The notes under the pieces were generated by a model that saw only the letters and a list, made by a program, of their open reading frames with translations, was not told the origin of the DNA and did not search any database. A stretch of 26,522 nt of DNA, taken from NCBI RefSeq assembly GCF_937999985.1, contig NZ_CALLDG010000175.1, positions 1-26,522 on the forward strand, written 5' to 3'. Both the position numbers and the translations under genes were made by a program. Source of the DNA: an uncultured Corynebacterium sp. (lineage in GTDB: Bacteria > Actinomycetota > Actinomycetes > Mycobacteriales > Mycobacteriaceae). Positions 6,607-14,832 of the stretch are shown in pieces; position 1 is the stretch's first letter; every line of letters starts with the position of its first letter.

Positions 6607-6861
6607 ATGGGTCGCGGCCGTGCCAAGGCAAAGCAAGCCAAGGTTGCTCGTCAGTTGAAGTACAACGCTCCGGAAATGGATCTGGAGAGGCTCCAGAGGG
6701 AACTCTCTGGCCAGTCGCAGAACCGGGATTCCGGTTCCCGCGGCGGTAGCGAGTACGACGAGTACGAGGATGACTACAGCGATTACGCTGCAGAATACGA
6801 CGACTACAGCGACGAGTACGCCGACGACTACGAGGATAAATACTCCAACGGGTCGCGGTAA
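6607..6861 (+). CDS. DUF3073 small protein with acidic Asp/Tyr-rich tail
   Basis: The product is an 84-residue actinobacterial protein of the DUF3073 family, function unknown. It begins MGRGRAKAKQAKVARQLKY, a very basic N-terminal segment conserved in the family, followed by NAPEMDLERLQREL. From about residue 45 it becomes a low-complexity acidic tail of EYDEY, DDYSDY and DDYSDEY units with about ten tyrosines, then a KYSNGSR end. The charge is therefore strongly split between the two halves. I use ATG 6607, which starts the conserved MGRGRAKAK and has an AAGGGGG purine run upstream; an in-frame ATG at 6559 would add 16 unconserved residues. The position next to purM matches the mycobacterial order (Rv0810c beside purM/purF, from memory). 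The basic head suggests nucleic-acid or ribosome contact, but that is only a guess. Confidence 0.88.
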   Translation: MGRGRAKAKQAKVARQLKYNAPEMDLERLQRELSGQSQNRDSGSRGGSEYDEYEDDYSDYAAEYDDYSDEYADDYEDKYSNGSR

Positions 6862-6881
6862 AAGCCAACCTATTCACTAGA

Positions 6882-6930
6882 AAACTCCCGCAGCTGACGC
6901 TTTTGAAAAGCGCAGCGCGGGAGTTTTTCT
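6882..6930. terminator. Bidirectional terminator between DUF3073 gene and purM
   Basis: AAACTCCCGC (6882-6891) pairs perfectly with GCGGGAGTTT (6917-6926), with a smaller inner pairing around CTTTTGAAAAG. TTTTTCTTGCTTTTT follows on the plus strand, and the AAAA before the stem gives a short T-run on the minus strand. It lies between two convergent genes, so it can serve both. Confidence 0.85.
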
Positions 6931-6961
6931 TGCTTTTTCCTTGCCCCGGCTCTAGCGCGCC

Positions 6962-8062
<1,101 letters not shown>

Positions 8063-8079
8063 GGCTTGTCCTTGCTTTC

Positions 8080-9597
8080 CTAATTCTTCGCCTGCTGCTT
8101 CAGCATTGTTTCTACCAACGCCGCGTTCGGGTTGTCGCTCGGCATGCCCAGCGGGAACACACCGTCGAAGCACGCCGCGCACAGCTCGTCGCTGCTTTGT
8201 TGTGACGCCTCAATCATCGCCTCGGTAGAAACGAATGCTAGGGAGTCCGCGTCGATCTCCCGGCGAATTCCCTCCACCGGGTCCGAAGGATCCACATTAT
8301 TCGCAATCAGCTCGGTGGGCGAGGCGAAGTCGATGCCGTAGAAACACGGCCACTTTACGGGCGGCGAGGCGATGCGAACGTGCACTTCCTTCGCCCCGGC
8401 CTCGCGCAGCATCTTAATCAGCGCGCGCTGGGTGTTTCCGCGGACAATGGAATCGTCCACCACGACCAGGCGCTTGCCCTCGATGACCTCACGCAGGGGG
8501 TTTAACTTCAGGCGAATACCAAGTTGGCGGATGGTCTGCGAGGGCTGGATGAAGGTGCGCCCCACGTAGGCGTTCTTCATCAACCCCTGGCCAAAGGGAA
8601 TGTGCGAGGCCTGGGCGTAACCCACCGCCGCGGGCGTACCGGACTCCGGCACGGGAATCACCAGGTCGCCCTCCGCCGGAGCCTCCTCTGCCAGCTTGCG
8701 GCCGATCTCCAGGCGGGTGCCGTTCACCGACCGGCCACGGATGACGGAATCCGGGCGGGCCAGGTAGACGTACTCGAACACGCAGCCCTTGTGCTTCGTC
8801 TCCGCAAAGCGGCGGGAACGCACGCCGTCGCCGTCGATGGCCACCAGCTCTCCCGGCTCGACGTCGCGGATGAAACGCGCGCCCACGATGTCCAGCGCCG
8901 CGGTTTCGGAAGCAACAACCCAGCCGCCGCTGGCCAACTGGCCGATGGACAGAGGGCGCACGCCCTGCGGATCTCGTACGGCGTACAGTGCGTCACCATC
9001 GGTAAACAGCACACAGAAGGCGCCTTTGACCTTGGGGAACAGTTCCATGGCTGCCTCCTCCACACCGTGCCCCTCGCGGGTGTCGGCGGCCAGCAGGGCG
9101 CACATGACCAGCGAATCAGAGGGATTTTCCTTCGGATCCACCAGACCCAACCGGGCGGCCTCCTGGGTGAGTTCGCGGTGATTCACCAGATTGCCGTTGT
9201 GGCCCAGAGCCACGTCGGTTCCATCGGGAGCCATGCGGAACATGGGCTGCGCGTTCTCCCAGCTATTACCACCAGCAGTGGTGTAGCGGTTGTGCCCCAT
9301 GCCGATGTGGCCCTTGAGAGCCTCGAGCGACTGCTCGTCAAACACCTGACTGACCAGACCCAGATCCTTGAACACGACGATCTGGTCGCCATCCCCCACC
9401 GCGATACCCGCGGCCTCCTGGCCTCGGTGCTGCAGCGCGTACAGGCCGTAGTACGTCAGCTTAGAGACGTCCTCCCCCGGCGCCCATACCCCGAATACGC
9501 CACATTCCTCCCGGGGCTCGGTTTCGCCCCGGTCGTCGAACGGGCTCAGCAACGGTTCTGCCTCTGTTAGTTTTCTCTGGCCTTGAATGTTTGCCAC
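8080..9597 (-). CDS. purF: Amidophosphoribosyltransferase PurF (4Fe-4S type)
   Basis: PurF makes 5-phosphoribosylamine from PRPP and glutamine, the committed step of purine synthesis. The 505-residue protein has an N-terminal class II glutamine amidotransferase domain with nucleophile Cys32 in EECGVFGVW, implying removal of a 31-residue propeptide. It also has HNRYTTAGG and HNGNLVN. The phosphoribosyltransferase half carries the PRPP loop VVVDDSIVRGNT at about 378-389. Cys272, Cys418, Cys473 and Cys476 match the pattern of the Bacillus-type enzyme, whose four Cys bind a 4Fe-4S cluster, so an oxygen-sensitive cluster is expected. The start is GTG 9597. TAGAGT stands exactly 7 nt upstream and no Shine-Dalgarno is present, so the mRNA is probably leaderless. 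A perfect AAAGGG-ATG-CCCTTT palindrome touches the -35 region. purM follows after 17 bp. Confidence 0.97.
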   Translation of the reverse strand: MANIQGQRKLTEAEPLLSPFDDRGETEPREECGVFGVWAPGEDVSKLTYYGLYALQHRGQEAAGIAVGDGDQIVVFKDLGLVSQVFDEQSLEALKGHIGMGHNRYTTAGGNSWENAQPMFRMAPDGTDVALGHNGNLVNHRELTQEAARLGLVDPKENPSDSLVMCALLAADTREGHGVEEAAMELFPKVKGAFCVLFTDGDALYAVRDPQGVRPLSIGQLASGGWVVASETAALDIVGARFIRDVEPGELVAIDGDGVRSRRFAETKHKGCVFEYVYLARPDSVIRGRSVNGTRLEIGRKLAEEAPAEGDLVIPVPESGTPAAVGYAQASHIPFGQGLMKNAYVGRTFIQPSQTIRQLGIRLKLNPLREVIEGKRLVVVDDSIVRGNTQRALIKMLREAGAKEVHVRIASPPVKWPCFYGIDFASPTELIANNVDPSDPVEGIRREIDADSLAFVSTEAMIEASQQSSDELCAACFDGVFPLGMPSDNPNAALVETMLKQQAKN

Positions 9598-9604
9598 TAT
9601 GCCG

Positions 9605-9633
9605 ACTCTACTAGCCCATCCGCACTAACCCAA
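9605..9633 (-). promoter_or_regulatory. Leaderless purF promoter
   Basis: On the minus strand, TTGGGT (9628-9633) is followed by a 17-nt spacer, then TAGAGT (9605-9610), then 7 nt to the GTG at 9597. The spacing is ideal for sigma-A-type promoters and places the transcript start at the start codon. Confidence 0.6.
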
Positions 9634-9646
9634 AGGGATGCCCTTT
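9632..9646. promoter_or_regulatory. Perfect inverted repeat at the purF promoter
   Basis: AAAGGG (9632-9637) and CCCTTT (9641-9646) are separated by ATG and overlap the upstream edge of the predicted purF -35. It is a candidate operator. It could instead be a weak terminator for the upstream sterol-carrier-like gene, since TTTGGG follows on the minus strand. Confidence 0.4.
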
Positions 9647-9662
9647 CGCCGGCTGAGCGACC

Positions 9663-10043
9663 TCACATTCTCAACAGTGGAAGGTGCTCAGCGATGGCGG
9701 TGGCGCGGGTGCCGGAGGTGTCGGCGTCCGAACCAGAAAGATCCTCAACCCCCACAACCAGGCGCAGCCACGTAATCGGCGAGCACTGAACAACATTGGG
9801 CGGAGTGCCACGGCGATGCTCCAGACCCGCGATGCACTGGACGGCGGTGAACGGAGGAACGCGTACCTCGACGGAATGGCCGGGGGCCAGCTCCTCCAGG
9901 ACAGCCGCGGACAGGCGAACCGCCGCAGCGACGTCGGCACGTGGCGGACGAGGCTGCTCCGCGGGTTTTTTTACCCAGGGCAACACCGCTTCAACGGCGC
10001 TGCGAGCAGCGGCGGATAGTTCCGGGCCGTGTAAATGCTTCAT
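9663..10043 (-). CDS. Sterol carrier family (SCP_3-like) protein
   Basis: The product is a 126-residue cytosolic protein resembling the short bacterial sterol-carrier orthologues found beside purF in actinobacteria. The N-terminus is predicted helical (HGPELSAAARSAVEAVLPWV), then comes an AAAVRLSAAVLEELAPG helix, and then strands including SVEVRVPPFTAVQCIAGLEHRRGTPPNVV. The sequence ends with PITWLRLVVGVEDL plus a short tail. No catalytic residues are known for this family, and the ligand is unknown. The start ATG at 10043 has TACAAT 8 nt upstream and no Shine-Dalgarno (CTCCAGAC precedes it), so it is likely leaderless; the longer frame to 10232 is not supported. The gene ends 65 bp before purF in the same direction, so it could read into purF, but purF has its own promoter. 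The family call rests on recognition of the sequence and the purF neighbourhood. Confidence 0.78.
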   Translation of the reverse strand: MKHLHGPELSAAARSAVEAVLPWVKKPAEQPRPPRADVAAAVRLSAAVLEELAPGHSVEVRVPPFTAVQCIAGLEHRRGTPPNVVQCSPITWLRLVVGVEDLSGSDADTSGTRATAIAEHLPLLRM

Positions 10044-10051
10044 GTCTGGAG

Positions 10052-10057
10052 ATTGTA
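10052..10057 (-). promoter_or_regulatory. -10 element of leaderless promoter for the sterol-carrier-like gene
   Basis: TACAAT on the minus strand is followed by CTCCAGAC (8 nt) and the ATG at 10043. That 8-nt stretch has no purine-rich ribosome site, so a leaderless start is the simplest reading. Confidence 0.55.
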
Positions 10058-10133
10058 GTGGCGAATTTGTCGTGCTCTTTCGAACACCGAGGTGTGGGGG
10101 CACGTTAGTATTGGGGAGTTGAACACGAAAGAA

Positions 10134-10161
10134 GTACAGGGAATTTAGTACAGGGATCTTA
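10134..10161 (+). repeat. Tandem 14-bp repeat before the acyl-CoA thioesterase gene
   Basis: GTACAGGGAATTTA (10134-10147) is followed directly by GTACAGGGATCTTA (10148-10161), with 12 of 14 bases identical. The second copy runs into the AGGAAGG ribosome site of the gene starting at 10177. The repeat lies in the promoter/leader, so it may bind a regulator or be a recent duplication. Confidence 0.6.
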
Positions 10162-10176
10162 GGAAGGCAGTGACCC

Positions 10177-11232
10177 GTGGCGGAAAGCGCTAAAGACACC
10201 ACCCCCAACGAGCACAATGCATCTGATAACACGGCAGAGGCTCCCCAGGAGCGCAGCCCGAAGGTGACTCTGCGCTTCCTCGCCGCCCCGACAGACGTGC
10301 TGATGGCAGGGGCGATGGGTGTACACGGTGGTCGCGTACTGGAATGGATTGATAAGGCCGCCTACGCCTGCGCAGTCGGCTGGGCTCAGTCTTACTGCGT
10401 TACCGCCTACGTAGGCCACATCCACTTCACCCGCCCGATCCCCTCGGGTCACATGGTGGAAGTCCGCAGCCGCATTGCCTACACCGGCCGCAGCTCCATG
10501 CACATCGTCAACGAGGTGCTGTCCGCCGACCCGCGCGAGGGCGTGTTCACCCGCGCCTGCGACTGCCTGGTGATCTTCGTCGCCCTGGACGAAAACGGTA
10601 AGTCCAAGCAGATCCCCTCCTACGTGCCGACCACCGACGAAGAAAAGCGGGTGGAAGATGCCGCGCTTTCCCGCATCCAGCTGCGCAAGGCCATCGAAGA
10701 GGAGATGCTCCGTCAGACCTACACCGAAAAGTCCACTGCGCCGGAGCTGGTGAACCGCTTCCTGGCGAAGCCGACGGACGTGAACTGGGGAGGCAACGTG
10801 CACGGTGGCACCGCCATGGAGTGGATCGACGAGGCGGCCACCGCCTGCACGATGCAGTGGACCGGCGAGCGCACCACCGCGGTGTACGCCGGCGGCATTC
10901 GCTTCTACCGCCCGGTGCACATCGGCGACCTCGTGGAGGTGGATGCACGCCTGGTGCGCACCGACGAGCGTTCGATGACGGTGATGGTGCACCTGCGTGC
11001 AGGCGACCCGCGCGAGGGCAAGGGCAACCTGCCGGTGGCCATCCACGCATCCATGACGTACATCGCTATCGACCTGGACGGTAACCCGCTGCAGGCACGC
11101 AAGTACACGCCGGTGACCAGCGAGGATAAGCGCCTGGAGGAGCACGCCGCCACGCTGCGTAACCTGCGCAAGGAGTTCCTGCCGCGGCCGCTGGTGAGCC
11201 CCAGCAACCGCGACTTCCGCTTCGTGGAGTAA
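10177..11232 (+). CDS. Acyl-CoA thioesterase with two hotdog domains
   Basis: The enzyme hydrolyses acyl-CoA to free fatty acid and CoA in the cytosol. The 351-residue chain holds two tandem hotdog domains of the ACOT/BFIT kind. Domain 1 (about 30-150) has MGVHGGRVLEWIDKAA at 48-62, and domain 2 (about 190-320) has WGGNVHGGTAMEWIDEAA at 204-221. Each then has a matching strand set, HIHFTRPIPSGHMVEVRSRI versus GIRFYRPVHIGDLVEVDARL. The conserved pre-HGG Asn is present only in domain 2 (N207) and is replaced by Gly/Met-Gly in domain 1. The helix Asp is present in both (D59, D218). In tandem-hotdog thioesterases one Asn and one Asp from opposite domains form the active site, so one working site per pair is likely. 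The GTG start at 10177 follows AGGAAGG by 9 nt. The first 28 residues are a disordered acidic lead. A bidirectional terminator follows. Confidence 0.9.
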   Translation: MAESAKDTTPNEHNASDNTAEAPQERSPKVTLRFLAAPTDVLMAGAMGVHGGRVLEWIDKAAYACAVGWAQSYCVTAYVGHIHFTRPIPSGHMVEVRSRIAYTGRSSMHIVNEVLSADPREGVFTRACDCLVIFVALDENGKSKQIPSYVPTTDEEKRVEDAALSRIQLRKAIEEEMLRQTYTEKSTAPELVNRFLAKPTDVNWGGNVHGGTAMEWIDEAATACTMQWTGERTTAVYAGGIRFYRPVHIGDLVEVDARLVRTDERSMTVMVHLRAGDPREGKGNLPVAIHASMTYIAIDLDGNPLQARKYTPVTSEDKRLEEHAATLRNLRKEFLPRPLVSPSNRDFRFVE

Positions 11233-11292
11233 AACCCGGAGAGCTGGGCGCTACTCCCGCCCGCTGAATACTCCGCACGGCGCATAGTAAAA

Positions 11293-11327
11293 GGGGCTCG
11301 CGACCACACCGGTCGCGGGCTCCTTTC
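11293..11327. terminator. Bidirectional terminator between thioesterase gene and purL
   Basis: GCTCGCGACC (11296-11305) pairs with GGTCGCGGGC (11311-11320), with one G-U on a 5-nt loop, and extends through GGG/TCC. TTTCT follows on the plus strand and CCCCTTTTACT on the minus strand. The flanking genes converge. Confidence 0.8.
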
Positions 11328-11364
11328 TCAGCTCTAGCTCTTCAGCGCCTTACTCTTCGGCACC

Positions 11365-13794
11365 TTAGATGACGGAGTTGTTGCCTGCCGCGTGGCTAAA
11401 CAGCGCGGGCAGCGTGGACGTCCACGCATTCTCGGCTGCCTCCAGGGCGATGACGACGTCGAAGTCCTCATCGTGCTCCTTGGCCGGGTCGAGCTCGACC
11501 TCTCCGCCGAAGGGCAGCACCGGGTACACGCCGGATCCGAAGCGAATGACCGGCTGGTCTGCTGCGTCGTTCACGCCGGTCAGGCCGATCCAGCCACCGG
11601 TCAGACCGGTTTCGGCCAGTTCGCGCATCAGGTCGCCGTAGTCCTCGCTGCGCACTGCCAGCAGCACGCGGGAGGCGGTTTCGGAGAACAGCCCCACTGC
11701 CGCCTGCTGTGCCAGCGTGCGGCCCTCCACTGCGGCGGATTCGTGCTGGCTGAGCATCGGGTTCACGGCCACTCCGCGGCCGGACTGGATTGCCAGCTCA
11801 ACGGCGGCCTGCGACAGGCCACCCTCGGAGAGGTCGTGGGCGGCGACGATCTTGTCGCGCTGCGCAGTGATGAAAGCACCCAGGCGCTGCTCCACGGACA
11901 GGTCCACCTGCGGGGGCATGCCGGCCAGCTCGTCGTGGACGACCTGCTGCCAGATGGAGCCGCCGAGCTCCTCGCGGGTTTCCGCCCCCACCAGGACCAG
12001 GTGGTACTCCTCCTGCTTCTCGCCCTCGGCAGCCGGCTTCGGCAGCTGCTGCGGAATCCGGCGCGCGCAGTCGTCGATGGTGCCCAGTACCGCGATGACC
12101 GGGGTCGGCAGAATGGCGGTGTCGCCGGTCTGGTTGTAGAAGGAGACGTTGCCGCCGGTGACCGGAATGCCCATCTCCTTACAACCATCGGCCAGGCCGT
12201 GCACGGCCTCGCGGAACTGCCACATCACGCCCGGATCCTCCGGGGAACCGAAGTTCAGGCAGTTGGACACTGCCACCGGGGTGGAGCCCGTGACGGAAAC
12301 GTTGCGGTAAGCCTCAGCCAACGCCAGCTGGGCGCCAGTGCGGGGATCCAGGCGAGTGTAACGGCCGGAGGCGTCGGTAGAAACGGCGATGCCGCGACCG
12401 GTCTCCTCGTCGATGCGCAGCACGCCCGCGTCCGCGTCCTTGGCCGCAACGGTGTTGCCACGCACGTAGCGGTCGTACTGCTCGGAGATGAACTCGCGAG
12501 AGCACAGCGCCGGGGAGGCCGCCAGGTCCAGGATCTGTTGACGAACCTCCTGGGAGGTCTCCGGCAGCTCCACGCCGCGAACCTCATTCAGCTCGTCCTG
12601 CTCCGCCGGGCGCTCGTAGGGGCGCTCGTAGACCGGGCCTTCCTCAGCCATGGTGTGCGCCGAAGCGTCTACCACAATCTCACCGCAGTGTTCGATGACA
12701 AGGTGCTCGCCGTCGGTCACGCAGCCGATGTCGGAGGCCAGCACGTCCCACTTGCGGCAGATTTCCATGAACGCATCCACGTTCTCCGGCTCCACGACGG
12801 CGCACATGCGCTCCTGCGACTCGGAGGACAGGATCTCCGCGGCGGTCATGCCCTCGGCGCGCAGGTGCACGTTATCCAGGTTGATGTGCATGCCGCCGTC
12901 ACCAGCGGAAGCCAGCTCCGCGGTTGCACAGGAAAGCCCGGCGCCACCGAGGTCCTGAATACCCACCACCACGTTGGCGCGGTACAGGTCCAGGCAGCAC
13001 TCAATCAGTACCTTCTCCGCGAAGGGGTCGCCCACCTGCACGGCGGGCAGCTTGCGCTCTGCGCCTTCCTCAAAAGTGTCAGAGGCCAGCACAGACACGC
13101 CACCGATGCCGTCCAAGCCCGTGCGGGAGCCGAAAAGGATCACTCGGTTGCCCTTGCCAGAAGCGAAGGCCAGCTTGAGGTCTTCGGTCTTCAAAGTGCC
13201 CACGCACAGTGCATTTACCAGCGGGTTACCCGCGTAAGTGGCGTCAAAAACAGTCTCGCCGCCAATGTTCGGCAACCCCAGAGAGTTGCCGTAACCGCCC
13301 ACACCGGCGACCACGCCGGGCAGCACGCGCTGGGTATCCGGTAGGTCGGCCGGGCCGAAGCGCAGCTGATCCATCACGGCCACCGGGCGCGCGCCCATTG
13401 CCATGATGTCGCGGACGATGCCACCCACGCCGGTGGCTGCGCCCTGGTAGGGCTCCACGTAGGAGGGGTGGTTGTGGGATTCGACCTTGAAGGTCACCGC
13501 GTGGCCATCGCCGATGTCGATCACGCCAGCGTTCTCACCGATACCGGCGAGCATCTTGGACTTCATCTCTTCGGTCGTGGTCTCGCCGAAGTAACGCAGG
13601 TGCGTCTTCGAGGACTTGTACGAGCAGTGCTCGGACCACATGACGGAGTACATGGCCAGCTCCGCATCGGTCGGGCGACGGCCCAGCAGTTCCTTGATGC
13701 GCGCGTACTCGTCGTCCTTTAGGCCCAGCTCGTGATACGGCTGCTCCAGGTCCGGGTTGGCCTTAGCATCGGCGACCGTGTCGTTGTGAATCAT
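11365..13794 (-). CDS. purL: Phosphoribosylformylglycinamidine synthase subunit PurL (small type)
   Basis: PurL, with PurS and PurQ, converts FGAR plus glutamine and ATP to FGAM. The 809-residue product is the small PurL form that needs separate PurS and PurQ, both encoded directly upstream. It begins with HNDTVADA and LEQPYHELGLKDDEYARIKE, then MYSVMWSEHCSYKSSKTHL (49-65) and the ATP/Mg motif ESHNHPS at 105-111. Next come AATGVGGIVRDIMAMGARPVA and, later, the second PurM-like half with DLGGAGLS, ATAELASAGDGG and HDLSEGGLSQAA. I chose ATG 13794; AAGGAG lies 12 nt upstream, a slightly long gap. The frame to 13872 overlaps purQ and is unsupported. The start is 31 bp after the purQ stop. A bidirectional terminator lies after the gene. 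Confidence 0.97.
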   Translation of the reverse strand: MIHNDTVADAKANPDLEQPYHELGLKDDEYARIKELLGRRPTDAELAMYSVMWSEHCSYKSSKTHLRYFGETTTEEMKSKMLAGIGENAGVIDIGDGHAVTFKVESHNHPSYVEPYQGAATGVGGIVRDIMAMGARPVAVMDQLRFGPADLPDTQRVLPGVVAGVGGYGNSLGLPNIGGETVFDATYAGNPLVNALCVGTLKTEDLKLAFASGKGNRVILFGSRTGLDGIGGVSVLASDTFEEGAERKLPAVQVGDPFAEKVLIECCLDLYRANVVVGIQDLGGAGLSCATAELASAGDGGMHINLDNVHLRAEGMTAAEILSSESQERMCAVVEPENVDAFMEICRKWDVLASDIGCVTDGEHLVIEHCGEIVVDASAHTMAEEGPVYERPYERPAEQDELNEVRGVELPETSQEVRQQILDLAASPALCSREFISEQYDRYVRGNTVAAKDADAGVLRIDEETGRGIAVSTDASGRYTRLDPRTGAQLALAEAYRNVSVTGSTPVAVSNCLNFGSPEDPGVMWQFREAVHGLADGCKEMGIPVTGGNVSFYNQTGDTAILPTPVIAVLGTIDDCARRIPQQLPKPAAEGEKQEEYHLVLVGAETREELGGSIWQQVVHDELAGMPPQVDLSVEQRLGAFITAQRDKIVAAHDLSEGGLSQAAVELAIQSGRGVAVNPMLSQHESAAVEGRTLAQQAAVGLFSETASRVLLAVRSEDYGDLMRELAETGLTGGWIGLTGVNDAADQPVIRFGSGVYPVLPFGGEVELDPAKEHDEDFDVVIALEAAENAWTSTLPALFSHAAGNNSVI

Positions 13795-13825
13795 GAGGAT
13801 CGGGTGCTCCTTGTAAGAAGAAAGA

Positions 13826-14497
13826 TTAGGAAACGAGCGTGGACAGAACGGACTGGAACAGCCCCAGGCCATCCAAGGACGGGCCGGTCAGGGTTTCCAC
13901 GGCGTGCTCCGGGTGTGGCATTAGCCCAACTACGCGACCGTTTTCACTGCACACTCCGGCGATCGAGTTGCGGGAGCCGTTGTGATTCTCGACGTAGCGG
14001 AACACCACGCGACCTTCGCCCTCCAGGCGCTCCAGCGTTTCCTCACTGGCCTGGAAGCGGCCCTCGCCGTGCTTCGACGGCACCAGGATCTTGCTGCCCT
14101 CAGCGAACTGGTTGGTCCATGCCGTGGAGGTGTTTTCCACGTCCAGGTAGATGTCGCGGCACACGAAGTGCAGCCCCTCGTTACGGGTGAGGGCGCCGGG
14201 CAGCAGGCCGGCTTCCTGCAGAATCTGGAAGCCGTTGCAGATCCCCAGCACCGGGGTACCGCGCTCCGCGGCAGCCACCACGGATTTCATTGCCGGGGCG
14301 ATGGCGGCGATGGCACCGGCGCGCAGGTAGTCGCCGTAGGAAAAACCACCGGGGACGACCACAGCGTCGACGTTCTTCAGATCCTCGTCTGCGTGCCACA
14401 GCTCCACCGGCTCCGCACCCGCCAGGCGCACAGCACGCACGGCATCGACATCGTCGAGGGTGCCGGGGAAGGTGATCACTCCAATGCGGCTGGTCAC
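13826..14497 (-). CDS. purQ: Phosphoribosylformylglycinamidine synthase subunit PurQ (glutaminase)
   Basis: PurQ is the class I glutamine amidotransferase that supplies ammonia to PurL. The 223-residue chain has the oxyanion region VVVPGGFSYGDYLRAGA (47-63), the nucleophile Cys87 in LGICNGFQIL, and the remaining triad His195 and Glu197 in MPHPEHAV. All catalytic residues are intact and the length is standard. The start is GTG 14497, directly abutting the purS TAA (no spacer). GGAGG within the purS end, 8 nt upstream, serves as ribosome site, so translation is coupled to purS. purL follows after 31 bp. Confidence 0.97.
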   Translation of the reverse strand: MTSRIGVITFPGTLDDVDAVRAVRLAGAEPVELWHADEDLKNVDAVVVPGGFSYGDYLRAGAIAAIAPAMKSVVAAAERGTPVLGICNGFQILQEAGLLPGALTRNEGLHFVCRDIYLDVENTSTAWTNQFAEGSKILVPSKHGEGRFQASEETLERLEGEGRVVFRYVENHNGSRNSIAGVCSENGRVVGLMPHPEHAVETLTGPSLDGLGLFQSVLSTLVS

Positions 14498-14752
14498 TTA
14501 CTTAGCCTCCACATCTGCGCCTTCGACGACCACGTCGTAGTCCTCGATCACGGTGTTTGCCAGCAGGTCGGAGGCGATCTTCTCCAGGTCTTCGCGCGAG
14601 ACACCCTCGCCGACCTCCAGCTCAAAGCGCTTACCCTGGCGCACATCCTCCACCCCACTGATGCCGATGCGGCCCAGGGCACGAACGACGGCCTGACCCT
14701 GCGGATCGAGGATTTCCTTCTTGGGCATAACGTTGACGACAACACGAGCCAT
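14498..14752 (-). CDS. purS: Phosphoribosylformylglycinamidine synthase subunit PurS
   Basis: PurS is the small bridging subunit that joins PurQ to PurL and helps channel ammonia. The 84-residue protein shows the family pattern VVVNVMPKKEILDPQGQAV, then ALGRIGISGVEDVRQGKRF and a C-terminal helix EDLEKIASDLLANTVIEDY. The start ATG at 14752 is unambiguous. The Shine-Dalgarno is weak (GGGAGA about 13 nt away). A TACGAT hexamer at 14805-14810 (minus) is a possible -10, but I saw no good -35. It is the first gene of purS-purQ-purL and follows the DUF2334 gene by 80 bp with no clear terminator, so read-through from upstream is possible. Confidence 0.96.
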   Translation of the reverse strand: MARVVVNVMPKKEILDPQGQAVVRALGRIGISGVEDVRQGKRFELEVGEGVSREDLEKIASDLLANTVIEDYDVVVEGADVEAK

Positions 14753-14832
14753 GGCTTCTACATTCTCCCAGCTTTGCGGTATTTTCCCGGTTGGTTACCG
14801 CCCCATCGTAACACTGCTGGGCACCCGCCCCC

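Noticed and set aside
8524..9570. 348-codon plus-strand frame opposite purF
   Set aside because: It is antisense to a fully motif-supported purF; no family resemblance was seen.
11392..13344. A 650-codon plus-strand open frame opposite purL
   Set aside because: It lies entirely antisense to purL, which has all family motifs. The frame is open only because of high GC codon bias, and its translation is rich in Ala/Gly/His/Val/Arg with no recognisable domain.
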